A stretch of 32,573 nucleotides of DNA from Rhodococcoides corynebacterioides (GTDB lineage Bacteria; Actinomycetota; Actinomycetes; Mycobacteriales; Mycobacteriaceae). The number at the start of each line of letters is the position of its first letter. Position 1 is the stretch's first letter. Below the pieces are notes generated by a model. It did not search any database and was not told where the DNA came from. It saw only the letters and a program-made list of their open reading frames with translations. The DNA is taken from positions 1-32,573 of the forward strand of contig NZ_JABUBU010000028.1 in NCBI RefSeq assembly GCF_019834675.1, in the 5' to 3' direction. The position numbers and the translations under genes are program-made. Below, one piece after another: positions 1 to 7,965 of this stretch.

Positions 1-88
1 ACGTCGGCCATCGTCGGCGACCGTCCGACCCCCGGCCGCCCGACCCCCGGCCCGCGCCGCGTCGCCGGTCGCCGACGATGGCCGACGT
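1..88. repeat. Perfect 22-bp inverted repeat at the left edge
   Basis: Bases 1-22 are the exact reverse complement of bases 67-88. The right arm contains the ATG at 78 and the first codons of the LacI-type gene. The 44-base spacer holds a 13-bp direct repeat (25-37 and 40-52) in GC-rich sequence. Because the left arm begins at base 1, the repeat may continue outside the window. It could be a natural stem or operator, or a fold-back artefact at a contig end. The sequence alone cannot decide. Confidence 0.85.
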
Positions 89-1082
89 CGCCGCCGCGGC
101 CGGCGTGTCGGTCATGACCGTCTCCTACGCCTTCGGCCGCCCGGACCGCGTGTCCGACGAGACCCGACGCCGCGTGCTGGCCACCGCGGAGACGCTCGGC
201 TACACGGGCCCCCATCGCGGTGCGCAGTCCCTGCGCCGCGGCCGCACCAACGACCTCGCCGTCGTGCTCACCGAGACCCTCGCGTTCGCGTTCGACGACC
301 CCCACGCGCGTCGGTTCTTCTCCGGCATCGCCGATGCGTGTCTCGACACCGACACCGGTCTGGTCCTGCTGCCGAACGCGCGTGACGGCGTCGCGGTGGA
401 CCGGGTGCGCGACGCCGCCGTCGACGGCTACGTCTTCTGGACGACGGTCACGGGTGATCCCGCGCTGGCCGCCGCCGTCGCGACGGGTCGGCCGGTCTGC
501 GTGCAGGGCGGGCCCGCCGACGCCGGGGCGGCGGTGGTCACCATCGACGACACCGCGGCGGCCGAGTCGGTGGCGCGGGAGGGACTCCGCGGTGCCCGAC
601 GGCCGATGGTCCTGTCGTTCCCCGCCGATCGTGGACGACGTCGGGAGGTCGTCCACGGCCCCGATCCCGATCGCGTCGACTTCCCCGTCACCCGCCACCG
701 ACTGCGCGGCTACCGCGCCGCCGCCGAGGCGGTCGGCCTGGCGTGGGCCGAGATTCCGGTCGTCTTCGGCGCGGGCAGCTTCCGTACCGAGGGCCGACGC
801 GCCCTGACCGAGTTCCGGGACGCCCACGATCCCGACGCCGTGCTCGCGATGAGCGACGAACTCGCCCTGGGCGCGATGATCGAGCTGGGTCCCGACGTCG
901 CCTCGGGCGCGGTGTCCGTCGTCGGCTGGGACGACTCCACCGAAGCCGCCGACGCCGGACTGACCACCGTGGCCCAGTCGCTCTACGAGCAGGGCCGGAT
1001 CGCCGCTCGTATCGCCCTGGGCGCGGACGTCGACACGACGGCGCACTGGCGCGTCGTCACCCGGACGTCGACCCGTTCATGA
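78..1082 (+). CDS. LacI/GalR-family transcriptional regulator, start uncertain
   Basis: This is a DNA-binding regulator. Residues 1-50 form the LacI helix-turn-helix and hinge (MADVAAAAGVS, then MTVSYAF and RPDRVSDETR). Residues 60-330 form the periplasmic-binding-protein-like sensor domain, ending with the family's typical GWDDS and TTVAQ segments. At 334 residues it has normal family length. The frame is open to the left edge with no ATG, GTG or TTG between 3 and 77. The residues just before the Met (SPT) resemble the conserved stretch that precedes MADVA in relatives, so the true start may lie upstream. The effector is unknown. The neighbours are single housekeeping-type enzymes, and no sugar transporter is visible that would suggest a ligand. 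Confidence 0.88.
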   Translation: MADVAAAAGVSVMTVSYAFGRPDRVSDETRRRVLATAETLGYTGPHRGAQSLRRGRTNDLAVVLTETLAFAFDDPHARRFFSGIADACLDTDTGLVLLPNARDGVAVDRVRDAAVDGYVFWTTVTGDPALAAAVATGRPVCVQGGPADAGAAVVTIDDTAAAESVAREGLRGARRPMVLSFPADRGRRREVVHGPDPDRVDFPVTRHRLRGYRAAAEAVGLAWAEIPVVFGAGSFRTEGRRALTEFRDAHDPDAVLAMSDELALGAMIELGPDVASGAVSVVGWDDSTEAADAGLTTVAQSLYEQGRIAARIALGADVDTTAHWRVVTRTSTRS

Positions 1083-1131
1083 TCGGTACCGATGCATCGC
1101 CGAACCCCCGTCGGGACGGGGCGGCGCGGGG

Positions 1132-1137
1132 TAGGTT
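1132..1137 (+). promoter_or_regulatory. -10 box of a probable leaderless promoter
   Basis: TAGGTT lies 8 bases before the ATG at 1146. It matches the TANNNT pattern seen at the same distance before five other starts in this window. It supports the ATG at 1146 over an in-frame ATG at 1092. No clear -35 is seen. Confidence 0.5.
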
Positions 1138-1145
1138 CGCGCTTC

Positions 1146-2081
1146 ATGAGCGCAAGCAACGGACGCGACCCCGAGGTGGCGGATCAGGCCGAGCGGGTCG
1201 CGGCCGCGGCACGGCTGCACATGAAGGACAAGCGAGCCGGCCAGTCGGGCGGTCTGTCCGGAATGGTCGCCTCGCGGGCGGGTGACTGGGACCTCGACGA
1301 TCAGGACGTCGAGCGCATGCGCAAGCAGGAGCGCCTGTGGAACCCGCTCGTGGACAAGTACTTCCGTATGGAGATCGATGGCTGGGAGAACATCCCGGAC
1401 GCCCCCGTCCTGCTCGTCGGGGTCCACACCGGGGCGCCGTTCGTATGGGACGCGTGGACCGTCGGCGCGCAGTGGTGGCGACGGTTCGGCCCGGACCGAC
1501 CTCTCCACGGCACCGCGCACGACGCGTTGATGGCCTTCCCGCTCATCGGCGGCCTCTTCCGATCGATGGGGGTACTCCCCGCCGCTCCCGATTCCATGGC
1601 CACGGCCCTCGCGGCGGGCCGCGACGTCATCGTCTGGCCGGGCGGCGAGGTCGACTCCCTGCGGCCCTGGCGCGAGCGCGACGTCGCGACGCTGGCCGGG
1701 CGCACCGGGTTCGTCAAACTCGCCATCCGGTGCGGCGTCCCCATCGTGCCGATCGCGACCGTCGGCGGCGGCGACGCCATGCCGGTGCTCATCAAGGGCG
1801 ACCGGCTCTCGCGCACGCTGCGGCTCGATCGCATCGCCCGGCTCAAGGTGTTCCCCATCGCGGTGTCGCTGCCGTGGATCGTGGCGCCCGCGGCGCTGCC
1901 GCAGATCCCGCTGCCGGCGAAGATCCGCACCCGGTTCATGCCCGCGGTCACCGTGGAACCGGATCTCGCCCTCGTCGACGACGAGGACTACGTGCAGGCC
2001 AAGTACGACGAGGTGCGGCGCACTATCCAGGAGGGCATGGATCAGCTGGCGCGCAAGCGGAAGTGGCCGCTGTTCCGCTGA
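1146..2081 (+). CDS. Lysophospholipid/diacylglycerol acyltransferase-like protein
   Basis: This is a probable membrane-associated acyltransferase of the PlsC/LPLAT superfamily, of the type similar to mono- and diacylglycerol acyltransferases. It would transfer an acyl chain from acyl-CoA to a glycerolipid or related alcohol. The 311 residues include a catalytic-type block [10 protein letters not shown] around His94 and a [12 protein letters not shown] block at 164-175, matching the family's second motif (typically FPEG or PGG). A third block, [13 protein letters not shown], is typical of this actinobacterial subfamily. The exact His-x4-Asp spacing of classical PlsC is not kept. The start at 1146 is chosen because of the -10 box 8 bases upstream and because the 18 extra residues from 1092 look non-conserved. 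The acceptor is unknown. Confidence 0.8.
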   Translation: MSASNGRDPEVADQAERVAAAARLHMKDKRAGQSGGLSGMVASRAGDWDLDDQDVERMRKQERLWNPLVDKYFRMEIDGWENIPDAPVLLVGVHTGAPFVWDAWTVGAQWWRRFGPDRPLHGTAHDALMAFPLIGGLFRSMGVLPAAPDSMATALAAGRDVIVWPGGEVDSLRPWRERDVATLAGRTGFVKLAIRCGVPIVPIATVGGGDAMPVLIKGDRLSRTLRLDRIARLKVFPIAVSLPWIVAPAALPQIPLPAKIRTRFMPAVTVEPDLALVDDEDYVQAKYDEVRRTIQEGMDQLARKRKWPLFR

Positions 2082-2108
2082 GCCGGTCATGCGGGGCACC
2101 GCTCGGCC

Positions 2109-2114
2109 TACTGT
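2109..2114 (+). promoter_or_regulatory. -10 box of a probable leaderless promoter
   Basis: TACTGT lies 7 bases before the ATG at 2122, so transcription may begin at or next to the start codon. This decides the start of the aldo/keto reductase against an in-frame ATG at 2089. Confidence 0.5.
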
Positions 2115-2121
2115 GGGTCGC

Positions 2122-3117
<996 letters not shown>

Positions 3118-3128
3118 CCGACGGTCGG

Positions 3129-3941
3129 CTAGTTCTGGTCGAGCCGCACGGCGCGCACGAAGGTGTAGAGCAGCGTCGGGATGGCGAGAGTCAGGGCCGT
3201 CACCGGAACCCACACCACCAGGGCGCCGAGAACCGGAACGTCCGAGGTGACCAGGAGCCACCCGATGATGCCCGTGACGCCGCCGGCGCTGAGCGCCATG
3301 TGCGTGATCAACATCCACCGGTCGAGAAAGACGCCGGCGACCAGGCCGAGCACGGCGAGGAAGGCCGTCTTGCCGATCGCGAACTCGGGCGGGATGTTCG
3401 CGGACAGGTTGGCCGCGATGATGCCGATGTCGGCGAGGACGACGAAGACGAACATGCTCCACAAGCGCGGCCAGGAGATGACCAGCCACCACAGGGCCGC
3501 GGAGAAGGCGAACGCCGCGCAGCCGATCTGGATGCCGAGCGCGGGCTGCGTCTGCGCGCCGAAGCCGAACAGGATCTCGAGGGTCGCGCACACGCCCATG
3601 CCCGCGGTGAACAGGGCGACGAGCACCCGCACGACGCGCTCGTCGGCGAACGAGTACATCATCCCGACGATCCACTCGTAGCGGCTCTCGAGCAGGCTGC
3701 GTGGGGCGTCGTCCCGGTCGTCGTGCTCGTCCCGGCTGTCCCGGTCGGCTCGATCGGGGCGGTCGGGGCGGTCGTCGTCGGTCGCGGCGGGCCAGGGCTC
3801 CGCACGCGGCGCGAACGCCCGTGCGGGCGCCGACGGGGTGAACGCCGTTCCGAACGCTCCCGCGCCGCCGAGCGCGCCGGCGCCTCCCCGCCCGTAGTGC
3901 GGGGGATAGGGCTGAGGCAGACCCTCCGGTGCTGGTGCCAT
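3129..3941 (-). CDS. Six-helix membrane protein, resembles an orphan sensor domain
   Basis: This 270-residue membrane protein has no enzymatic domain. Residues 1-90 are a low-complexity, Pro/Gly- then Asp/Arg-rich cytosolic stretch (DDDRPDRPDRADRD). About six hydrophobic helices follow, with motifs such as SWPRLWSMFVFVVLADIG and MLITHMALSAGG. The hydrophobic part resembles the membrane sensor region found ahead of GGDEF domains in some Rhodococcus and mycobacterial proteins, but no GGDEF is present here. That resemblance is recalled, not searched. The ATG at 3941 was chosen because AAGGGA lies about 10 bases upstream on the minus strand. Longer in-frame extensions run into the intergenic repeats. 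Function unknown. Confidence 0.75.
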   Translation of the reverse strand: MAPAPEGLPQPYPPHYGRGGAGALGGAGAFGTAFTPSAPARAFAPRAEPWPAATDDDRPDRPDRADRDSRDEHDDRDDAPRSLLESRYEWIVGMMYSFADERVVRVLVALFTAGMGVCATLEILFGFGAQTQPALGIQIGCAAFAFSAALWWLVISWPRLWSMFVFVVLADIGIIAANLSANIPPEFAIGKTAFLAVLGLVAGVFLDRWMLITHMALSAGGVTGIIGWLLVTSDVPVLGALVVWVPVTALTLAIPTLLYTFVRAVRLDQN

Positions 3942-3968
3942 GTCGGTCCCGTTCCCTTCGGTGTGTGG

Positions 3969-4016
3969 GTGAGCCGGTGTTGCGGTGAGCCGGTGTTGCG
4001 TCGAGCCGGTGGTTCG
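3969..4016. repeat. Three tandem 16-bp units upstream of the membrane gene
   Basis: The unit GTGAGCCGGTGTTGCG occurs at 3969-3984 and exactly again at 3985-4000. A diverged third copy (TCGAGCCGGTGGTTCG) occupies 4001-4016. The array lies in what should be the 5' untranslated region of the minus-strand gene that starts at 3941. Confidence 0.85.
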
Positions 4017-4058
4017 CGGCTCGGTCGGCGCGTCGAGGTGCACGTCGAGATGTGATGC

Positions 4059-4090
4059 GGTATAGGGCGATCCGCCCGGTGACGTCACCG
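4059..4090 (-). promoter_or_regulatory. Predicted promoter with a perfect 14-bp palindrome over the -35
   Basis: On the minus strand a TATACC -10 (4059-4064) is preceded, 18 bases away, by GTGACG (4083-4088). The -35 lies inside the perfect palindrome CGGTGACGTCACCG at 4077-4090. The arrangement suits a repressor or activator site controlling the membrane gene that starts at 3941. The regulator is not identified. Confidence 0.5.
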
Positions 4091-4178
4091 TAAACCAGGA
4101 CTTCGGGTTCCGGGGAGGGGAAGAGCGGGGACCGGCCAGGTTCTGTGACGGCTCACAAGTACCGGCGTTCGCGTCAAC

Positions 4179-4198
4179 AAAGCAAGCGTGCTTGCTTT
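4179..4198. promoter_or_regulatory. 20-bp palindrome, probable TetR-type operator of the atu-like operon
   Basis: Half-sites AAAGCAAGC and GCTTGCTTT flank a central GT, giving a near-perfect 20-bp palindrome 28 bases before the first gene of the operon. This size and form are usual for TetR-family operators. TTGCTT (4193-4198) could be the -35, with CACGGT six bases before the ATG as a weak -10, so bound protein would block RNA polymerase. The TetR gene that closes the operon (13644) is the obvious candidate ligand. The following T-run makes it look like a terminator, but no plus-strand gene ends into it. Confidence 0.65.
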
Positions 4199-4226
4199 TT
4201 TCGGGATCGGCTGGCACGGTCCTTGC

Positions 4227-5075
4227 ATGGCCGACACGGCCGCCGTACTGGCGGACCTCCGCGCCGAGGGCGACGCTCTCGACGACCTTCTCGCCGACGT
4301 CGACGAGGCGGGATGGCGTACCCCCACCCCCGCCACCGGGTGGACCGTCGCCCACCAGATCGCGCACCTGCACTGGACCGACCACGTCGCCGCGTTGACG
4401 GCGGCCGGGTCGGCGGGTGACCGGGACGCCGCCGCGGCGTTCGACGCCGTCCTCGCCGACGGGCTCGCCGATCCCGCGGGATTCGTCGACGCCGCCGCCG
4501 AGACCCTGGCCGGCGAACAGCCCAGCACTCTGCTGGCCCGGTGGCGGCTCGGCCGGTCGCAACTGCTGTCCGTGCTGCCCGGGGTCCCCGCCGGCACGCG
4601 CATCCGATGGTTCGGACCGCCCATGAGCGCCACGTCGATGGCCACCGCACGGTTGATGGAGACCTGGGCGCACGGCCAGGACGTCGTCGACGCGCTCGGC
4701 GTGCACCGCGAACCGACGGCCCGCCTGCGTCACGTCGCCCATCTCGGCGTGCGGACGCGCGAGTTCGCCTACGCCCTGCGGGACCGGCCCGCGCCGACGT
4801 CCCCCGTGCACGTCGTCCTCACCGCACCCGACGGCACGGAGTGGACCTGGGGGCCGGAGGACGCCGAGCAGCGCGTCACCGGCCCGGCGCTCGACTTCTG
4901 TCTGCTGGTCACCCAGCGCGTCCACCGCGACGACACCGCGCTGGTCGCCGTCGGCGGCGACGCCGAGGAGTGGCTGACGATCGCGCAGGCGTTCGCGGGA
5001 GCGCCGGGTGCCGGGCGGGATCGCCTCGCGGATTGGACAGCGGGGACGGCAGGGAGAGCGGGGACCACACGGTGA
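4227..5075 (+). CDS. TIGR03084-family DinB-like metal-binding protein
   Basis: This 282-residue protein belongs to the TIGR03084 group, related to the DinB/mycothiol-dependent maleylpyruvate isomerase fold. A four-helix bundle occupies residues 1-180. A His-rich segment, VAHQIAHLHWTDH (His43, 47, 49, 53), and His149 in TWAHGQDVVDAL are candidate metal ligands. The C-terminal part is a small domain with WTWGPED. A thiol-dependent isomerase or transferase role is known for some relatives but unproven for this group. It is the first gene of the operon, translationally coupled to atuA by a 4-base GTGA overlap. This position suggests a role in the same acyl-CoA pathway. The start at 4227 has MADTAAVLADL at the usual family position. 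A longer start at 4188 would run through the operator. Confidence 0.88.
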   Translation: MADTAAVLADLRAEGDALDDLLADVDEAGWRTPTPATGWTVAHQIAHLHWTDHVAALTAAGSAGDRDAAAAFDAVLADGLADPAGFVDAAAETLAGEQPSTLLARWRLGRSQLLSVLPGVPAGTRIRWFGPPMSATSMATARLMETWAHGQDVVDALGVHREPTARLRHVAHLGVRTREFAYALRDRPAPTSPVHVVLTAPDGTEWTWGPEDAEQRVTGPALDFCLLVTQRVHRDDTALVAVGGDAEEWLTIAQAFAGAPGAGRDRLADWTAGTAGRAGTTR

Positions 5076-6820
5076 CCGCGCTGCGCATCGGCAACTGCTC
5101 CGGGTTCTACGGCGACCGGTTCTCGGCCATGCGCGAGATGCTGGACGGCGGCGACCTCGACGTGCTCACCGGTGACTACCTCGCCGAGTTGACCATGCTC
5201 ATCCTCGGCCGCGATCGCTTGAAGGATCCGGCCCACGGGTACGCCCGGACGTACCTGCGTCAGCTCGAGGAGTGCCTGGGAACGGCGCTCGACCGCGGCG
5301 TGACCCTGGTGAGCAACGCCGGCGGTCTCGCACCGGCCCGTCTGGCCGACGAGATCCGCGCGCTGGCCGACCGCCTCGGGCTCACCGTCGCCGTCGCCCA
5401 CGTCGAGGGCGACGATCTGATCGACCGGGCCGGGGACCTCGGACTCGGGTCACCGCTCACCGCCAACGCCTACCTCGGCGGATTCGGCATCGCCCGCTGC
5501 CTCGACGCGGGTGCGCAGGTGGTGGTGACCGGACGGGTGACCGACGCGTCCCTGGTCGTCGGGCCCGCCGTGGCCCGGTTCGGCTGGGGCCAAGGGGATC
5601 TCGACGCTCTGGCCGGCGCGGTGGTGGCCGGCCACGTCGTCGAGTGCGGTACCCAGGCCACCGGTGGCAACTACTCCTTCTTCCGCGAGATCCCCGACCT
5701 CCGGCGACCGGGTTTCCCGATCGCCGAGATCGAGGCCGACGGATCCTCGGTCGTCACCAAGCACCCCGGCAGCGGCGGAGCGGTGACGATCGGCACCGTC
5801 ACCGCCCAGCTGATGTACGAGGTCTCGGGCCCGCGCTACCTCGGACCGGACGTCACCGCGCGCCTCGACACCGTCACCCTCACCGACGACGGACCGGACC
5901 GCGTCCGCATCACCGGTGCGCGGGGCGAGGCGCCGCCGCCGACGCTCAAGGTCTCCCGTAACTCGGTGGGCGGCTTCCGCAACGAGACCACCTTCGTTCT
6001 CACCGGTCTCGACGTCGAGGCCAAGGCGGCGCTGGTTCGCGCGCAGCTGACCGACGCCCTGACCCCGCCGCCCGCCGAGGTGGAGTGGACACTCGCCCGC
6101 ACCGACCACGCCGACGCCGACACCGAGGAGGCGGCCAGCGCACTGCTGCGCGTGGTCGTGCGCGACCCGAACCCGGACGCCGTCGGGCGGCGGTTCTCCG
6201 GTGCGGCCATCGAACTGGCCCTCGCCAGCTACCCCGGCTTCGCGGTCACCGCGCCGCCCGGACACGGGTCGCCCTACGGCGTGTTCGAGGCGGGCTACGT
6301 CGAGCAGTCGGTCCCCGAGCACACCGCGGTCCTGCCGGACGGCACGCGCGTCGCGATCCCGGCGCCGACCGTCACGACGCCCGGGTCCGACGATGCCGAC
6401 GTGCCCGGCAGCGTCGAGAACACCGGCACCGACGCCGACACCGACACGGTGATGCTGCCGCTCGGCACGCTCGCCGCCGCCCGCAGCGGCGACAAGGGCG
6501 GCGACGCGAACGTCGGGGTCTGGGTGCGGACCGACGACGAATGGGCCTGGCTCCGTGCCACTCTCACCGTCGAGCGGATACGCGAGCTGCTGCCCGAGAC
6601 GGCCGCGCTGACCCTCGAGCGCCACGAGTTCCCGAGCCTGCGGGCGATCAACGTCGTCGTGCACGGCTTGCTCGGCGCCGGCGTCGCATCCGGGGCCCGC
6701 TTCGACCCGCAGGCCAAGGGGCTCGGCGAATGGCTGCGATCCCGACGCGTTCCGATTCCACGACACCTGCTGCGCGAGACCACCGCACGGACCACCGCCA
6801 CATCAGGAGCATCCGCATGA
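5072..6820 (+). CDS. AtuA-like protein (DUF1446), acyclic terpene utilization family
   Basis: This 582-residue protein is of the AtuA/DUF1446 family, associated in Pseudomonas with citronellol and geraniol degradation. Its reaction is undefined. The large N-terminal domain (about 5-450) has GNCSGFYGDR, LVSNAGGLAP, the Gly/Asp-rich VTGRVTDASLV and the conserved CGTQATGGNYSFF. The C-terminal small domain (about 475-570) starts with PLGTLAAARSGDKGGDANVGVW and is the typical AtuA tail. A GTG start at 5072 overlaps the previous stop by four bases. It is preferred to a much longer in-frame extension that only shadows the previous gene. It ends in an ATGA overlap with the dehydrogenase. Confidence 0.92.
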   Translation: MTALRIGNCSGFYGDRFSAMREMLDGGDLDVLTGDYLAELTMLILGRDRLKDPAHGYARTYLRQLEECLGTALDRGVTLVSNAGGLAPARLADEIRALADRLGLTVAVAHVEGDDLIDRAGDLGLGSPLTANAYLGGFGIARCLDAGAQVVVTGRVTDASLVVGPAVARFGWGQGDLDALAGAVVAGHVVECGTQATGGNYSFFREIPDLRRPGFPIAEIEADGSSVVTKHPGSGGAVTIGTVTAQLMYEVSGPRYLGPDVTARLDTVTLTDDGPDRVRITGARGEAPPPTLKVSRNSVGGFRNETTFVLTGLDVEAKAALVRAQLTDALTPPPAEVEWTLARTDHADADTEEAASALLRVVVRDPNPDAVGRRFSGAAIELALASYPGFAVTAPPGHGSPYGVFEAGYVEQSVPEHTAVLPDGTRVAIPAPTVTTPGSDDADVPGSVENTGTDADTDTVMLPLGTLAAARSGDKGGDANVGVWVRTDDEWAWLRATLTVERIRELLPETAALTLERHEFPSLRAINVVVHGLLGAGVASGARFDPQAKGLGEWLRSRRVPIPRHLLRETTARTTATSGASA

Positions 6821-7965
6821 CCCCCTGGGGAGGACCGGAGCGCGAGCAGCTCCGCAAGACCGTTCGCGCGTTCGTCGATCGCGACGTCGCACCGCATCAG
6901 GCCGACTGGGAACGGGACGGCGAGATCCCGCGCAGCCTGCACCGCACCGCGGCGGAGCTGGGGCTCCTCGGCGCGCCGTTCCCCGAGGCGGTCGGCGGCG
7001 GCGGTGGCACGCTGGTCGACGCCACCGTCGTCTGCGAGGAGATGCACGAGGCCGGTGCCTCGGGTGGAGTGTTCGCGTCCCTCTTCACGTGCGGGATCGC
7101 CCTGCCCCACCTGGTCGGCGCACGCGACCCCGACCAGGTGGACCGGTGGGTGCGGCCGACGCTGGCCGGCGAGACGATCGGGTCCCTCGCGATCACCGAG
7201 CCGGGCGGCGGGTCCGACGTGGGACACCTGACCACGCGGGCGGTGCGCGACGGCGACGAGTTCGTGGTGAACGGATCCAAGACCTACATCACCTCCGGGT
7301 GCCGAGCGGACTTCGTGGTCACCGCCGTCCGCACGGGCGGCGACGGCGCGGCGGGAGTGTCGCTGCTCGTGATCGAGCGGGACACACCGGGTTTCACCGT
7401 CTCGCGCAAACTCGAGAAGATGGGGTGGCGCGCCTCGGACACGGCGGAGCTGTCGTTCGCCGACGTCCGCGTGCCCGTGACCAACCTCGTCGGGGCGGAG
7501 AACTCCGGCTTCGGCCAGATCGCGCAGGCGTTCGTCTCGGAGCGGGTCGCGCTCGCGGCGCAGGCCTACTCGTCCGCCCAGCGTTGCCTCGACCTGACCG
7601 TGGCCTGGACGCGGGATCGCCGCACGTTCGGCAAGCCGCTGATCGCGCGCCAGTCGGTGCAGAACACCCTCAGCGAGATGCACCGCCGTATCGACGTCGC
7701 CCGCACCTACACGCGCGCGCTGGTGGACCGCTACGTCGCGGGCGAGACCGATGGGATCGCCGAGGTGTGCCACGCCAAGAACACCGCCGTCGAGACCGGG
7801 GAGTGGGTGGCCTCGCAGGCGGTGCAGCTCTTCGGCGGGCTCGGGTACATGGCCGAGAGCGAGGTGGAGCGCCAGTACCGGGACATGCGCATCATCGGCA
7901 TCGGCGGCGGCACCACGGAGATCCTCACGTCGCTGGCCGCGAAGCGGTTGGGGTACACCGCATGA
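6817..7965 (+). CDS. Acyl-CoA dehydrogenase
   Basis: This is an FAD-dependent acyl-CoA dehydrogenase of 382 residues that would introduce the alpha-beta double bond in a branched or terpenoid acyl-CoA. The FAD/substrate loop AITEPGGGSDVG is at 125-136, the middle-domain signature NGSKTYITSG at 152-161, and the C-terminal QLFGGLGYMAESEVER follows. The usual catalytic Glu near the C terminus is replaced (IGGGTTEI). Glu242 in FVSERVALA instead sits where isovaleryl-CoA dehydrogenase carries its catalytic base, favouring a branched substrate. AGGAGC precedes the ATG. It overlaps both neighbours by ATGA. Confidence 0.95.
   Translation: MTPWGGPEREQLRKTVRAFVDRDVAPHQADWERDGEIPRSLHRTAAELGLLGAPFPEAVGGGGGTLVDATVVCEEMHEAGASGGVFASLFTCGIALPHLVGARDPDQVDRWVRPTLAGETIGSLAITEPGGGSDVGHLTTRAVRDGDEFVVNGSKTYITSGCRADFVVTAVRTGGDGAAGVSLLVIERDTPGFTVSRKLEKMGWRASDTAELSFADVRVPVTNLVGAENSGFGQIAQAFVSERVALAAQAYSSAQRCLDLTVAWTRDRRTFGKPLIARQSVQNTLSEMHRRIDVARTYTRALVDRYVAGETDGIAEVCHAKNTAVETGEWVASQAVQLFGGLGYMAESEVERQYRDMRIIGIGGGTTEILTSLAAKRLGYTA

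Noticed and set aside
3118..3128. Short palindrome CCGAC-G-GTCGG between the convergent reductase and membrane gene as a bidirectional terminator
   Set aside because: The stem allows only four base pairs with a three-base loop, which is too weak to call.
4192..4200. Palindrome plus T-run at 4179-4200 read as an intrinsic terminator
   Set aside because: It lies between divergent genes and no plus-strand gene ends upstream. The operator reading is better.
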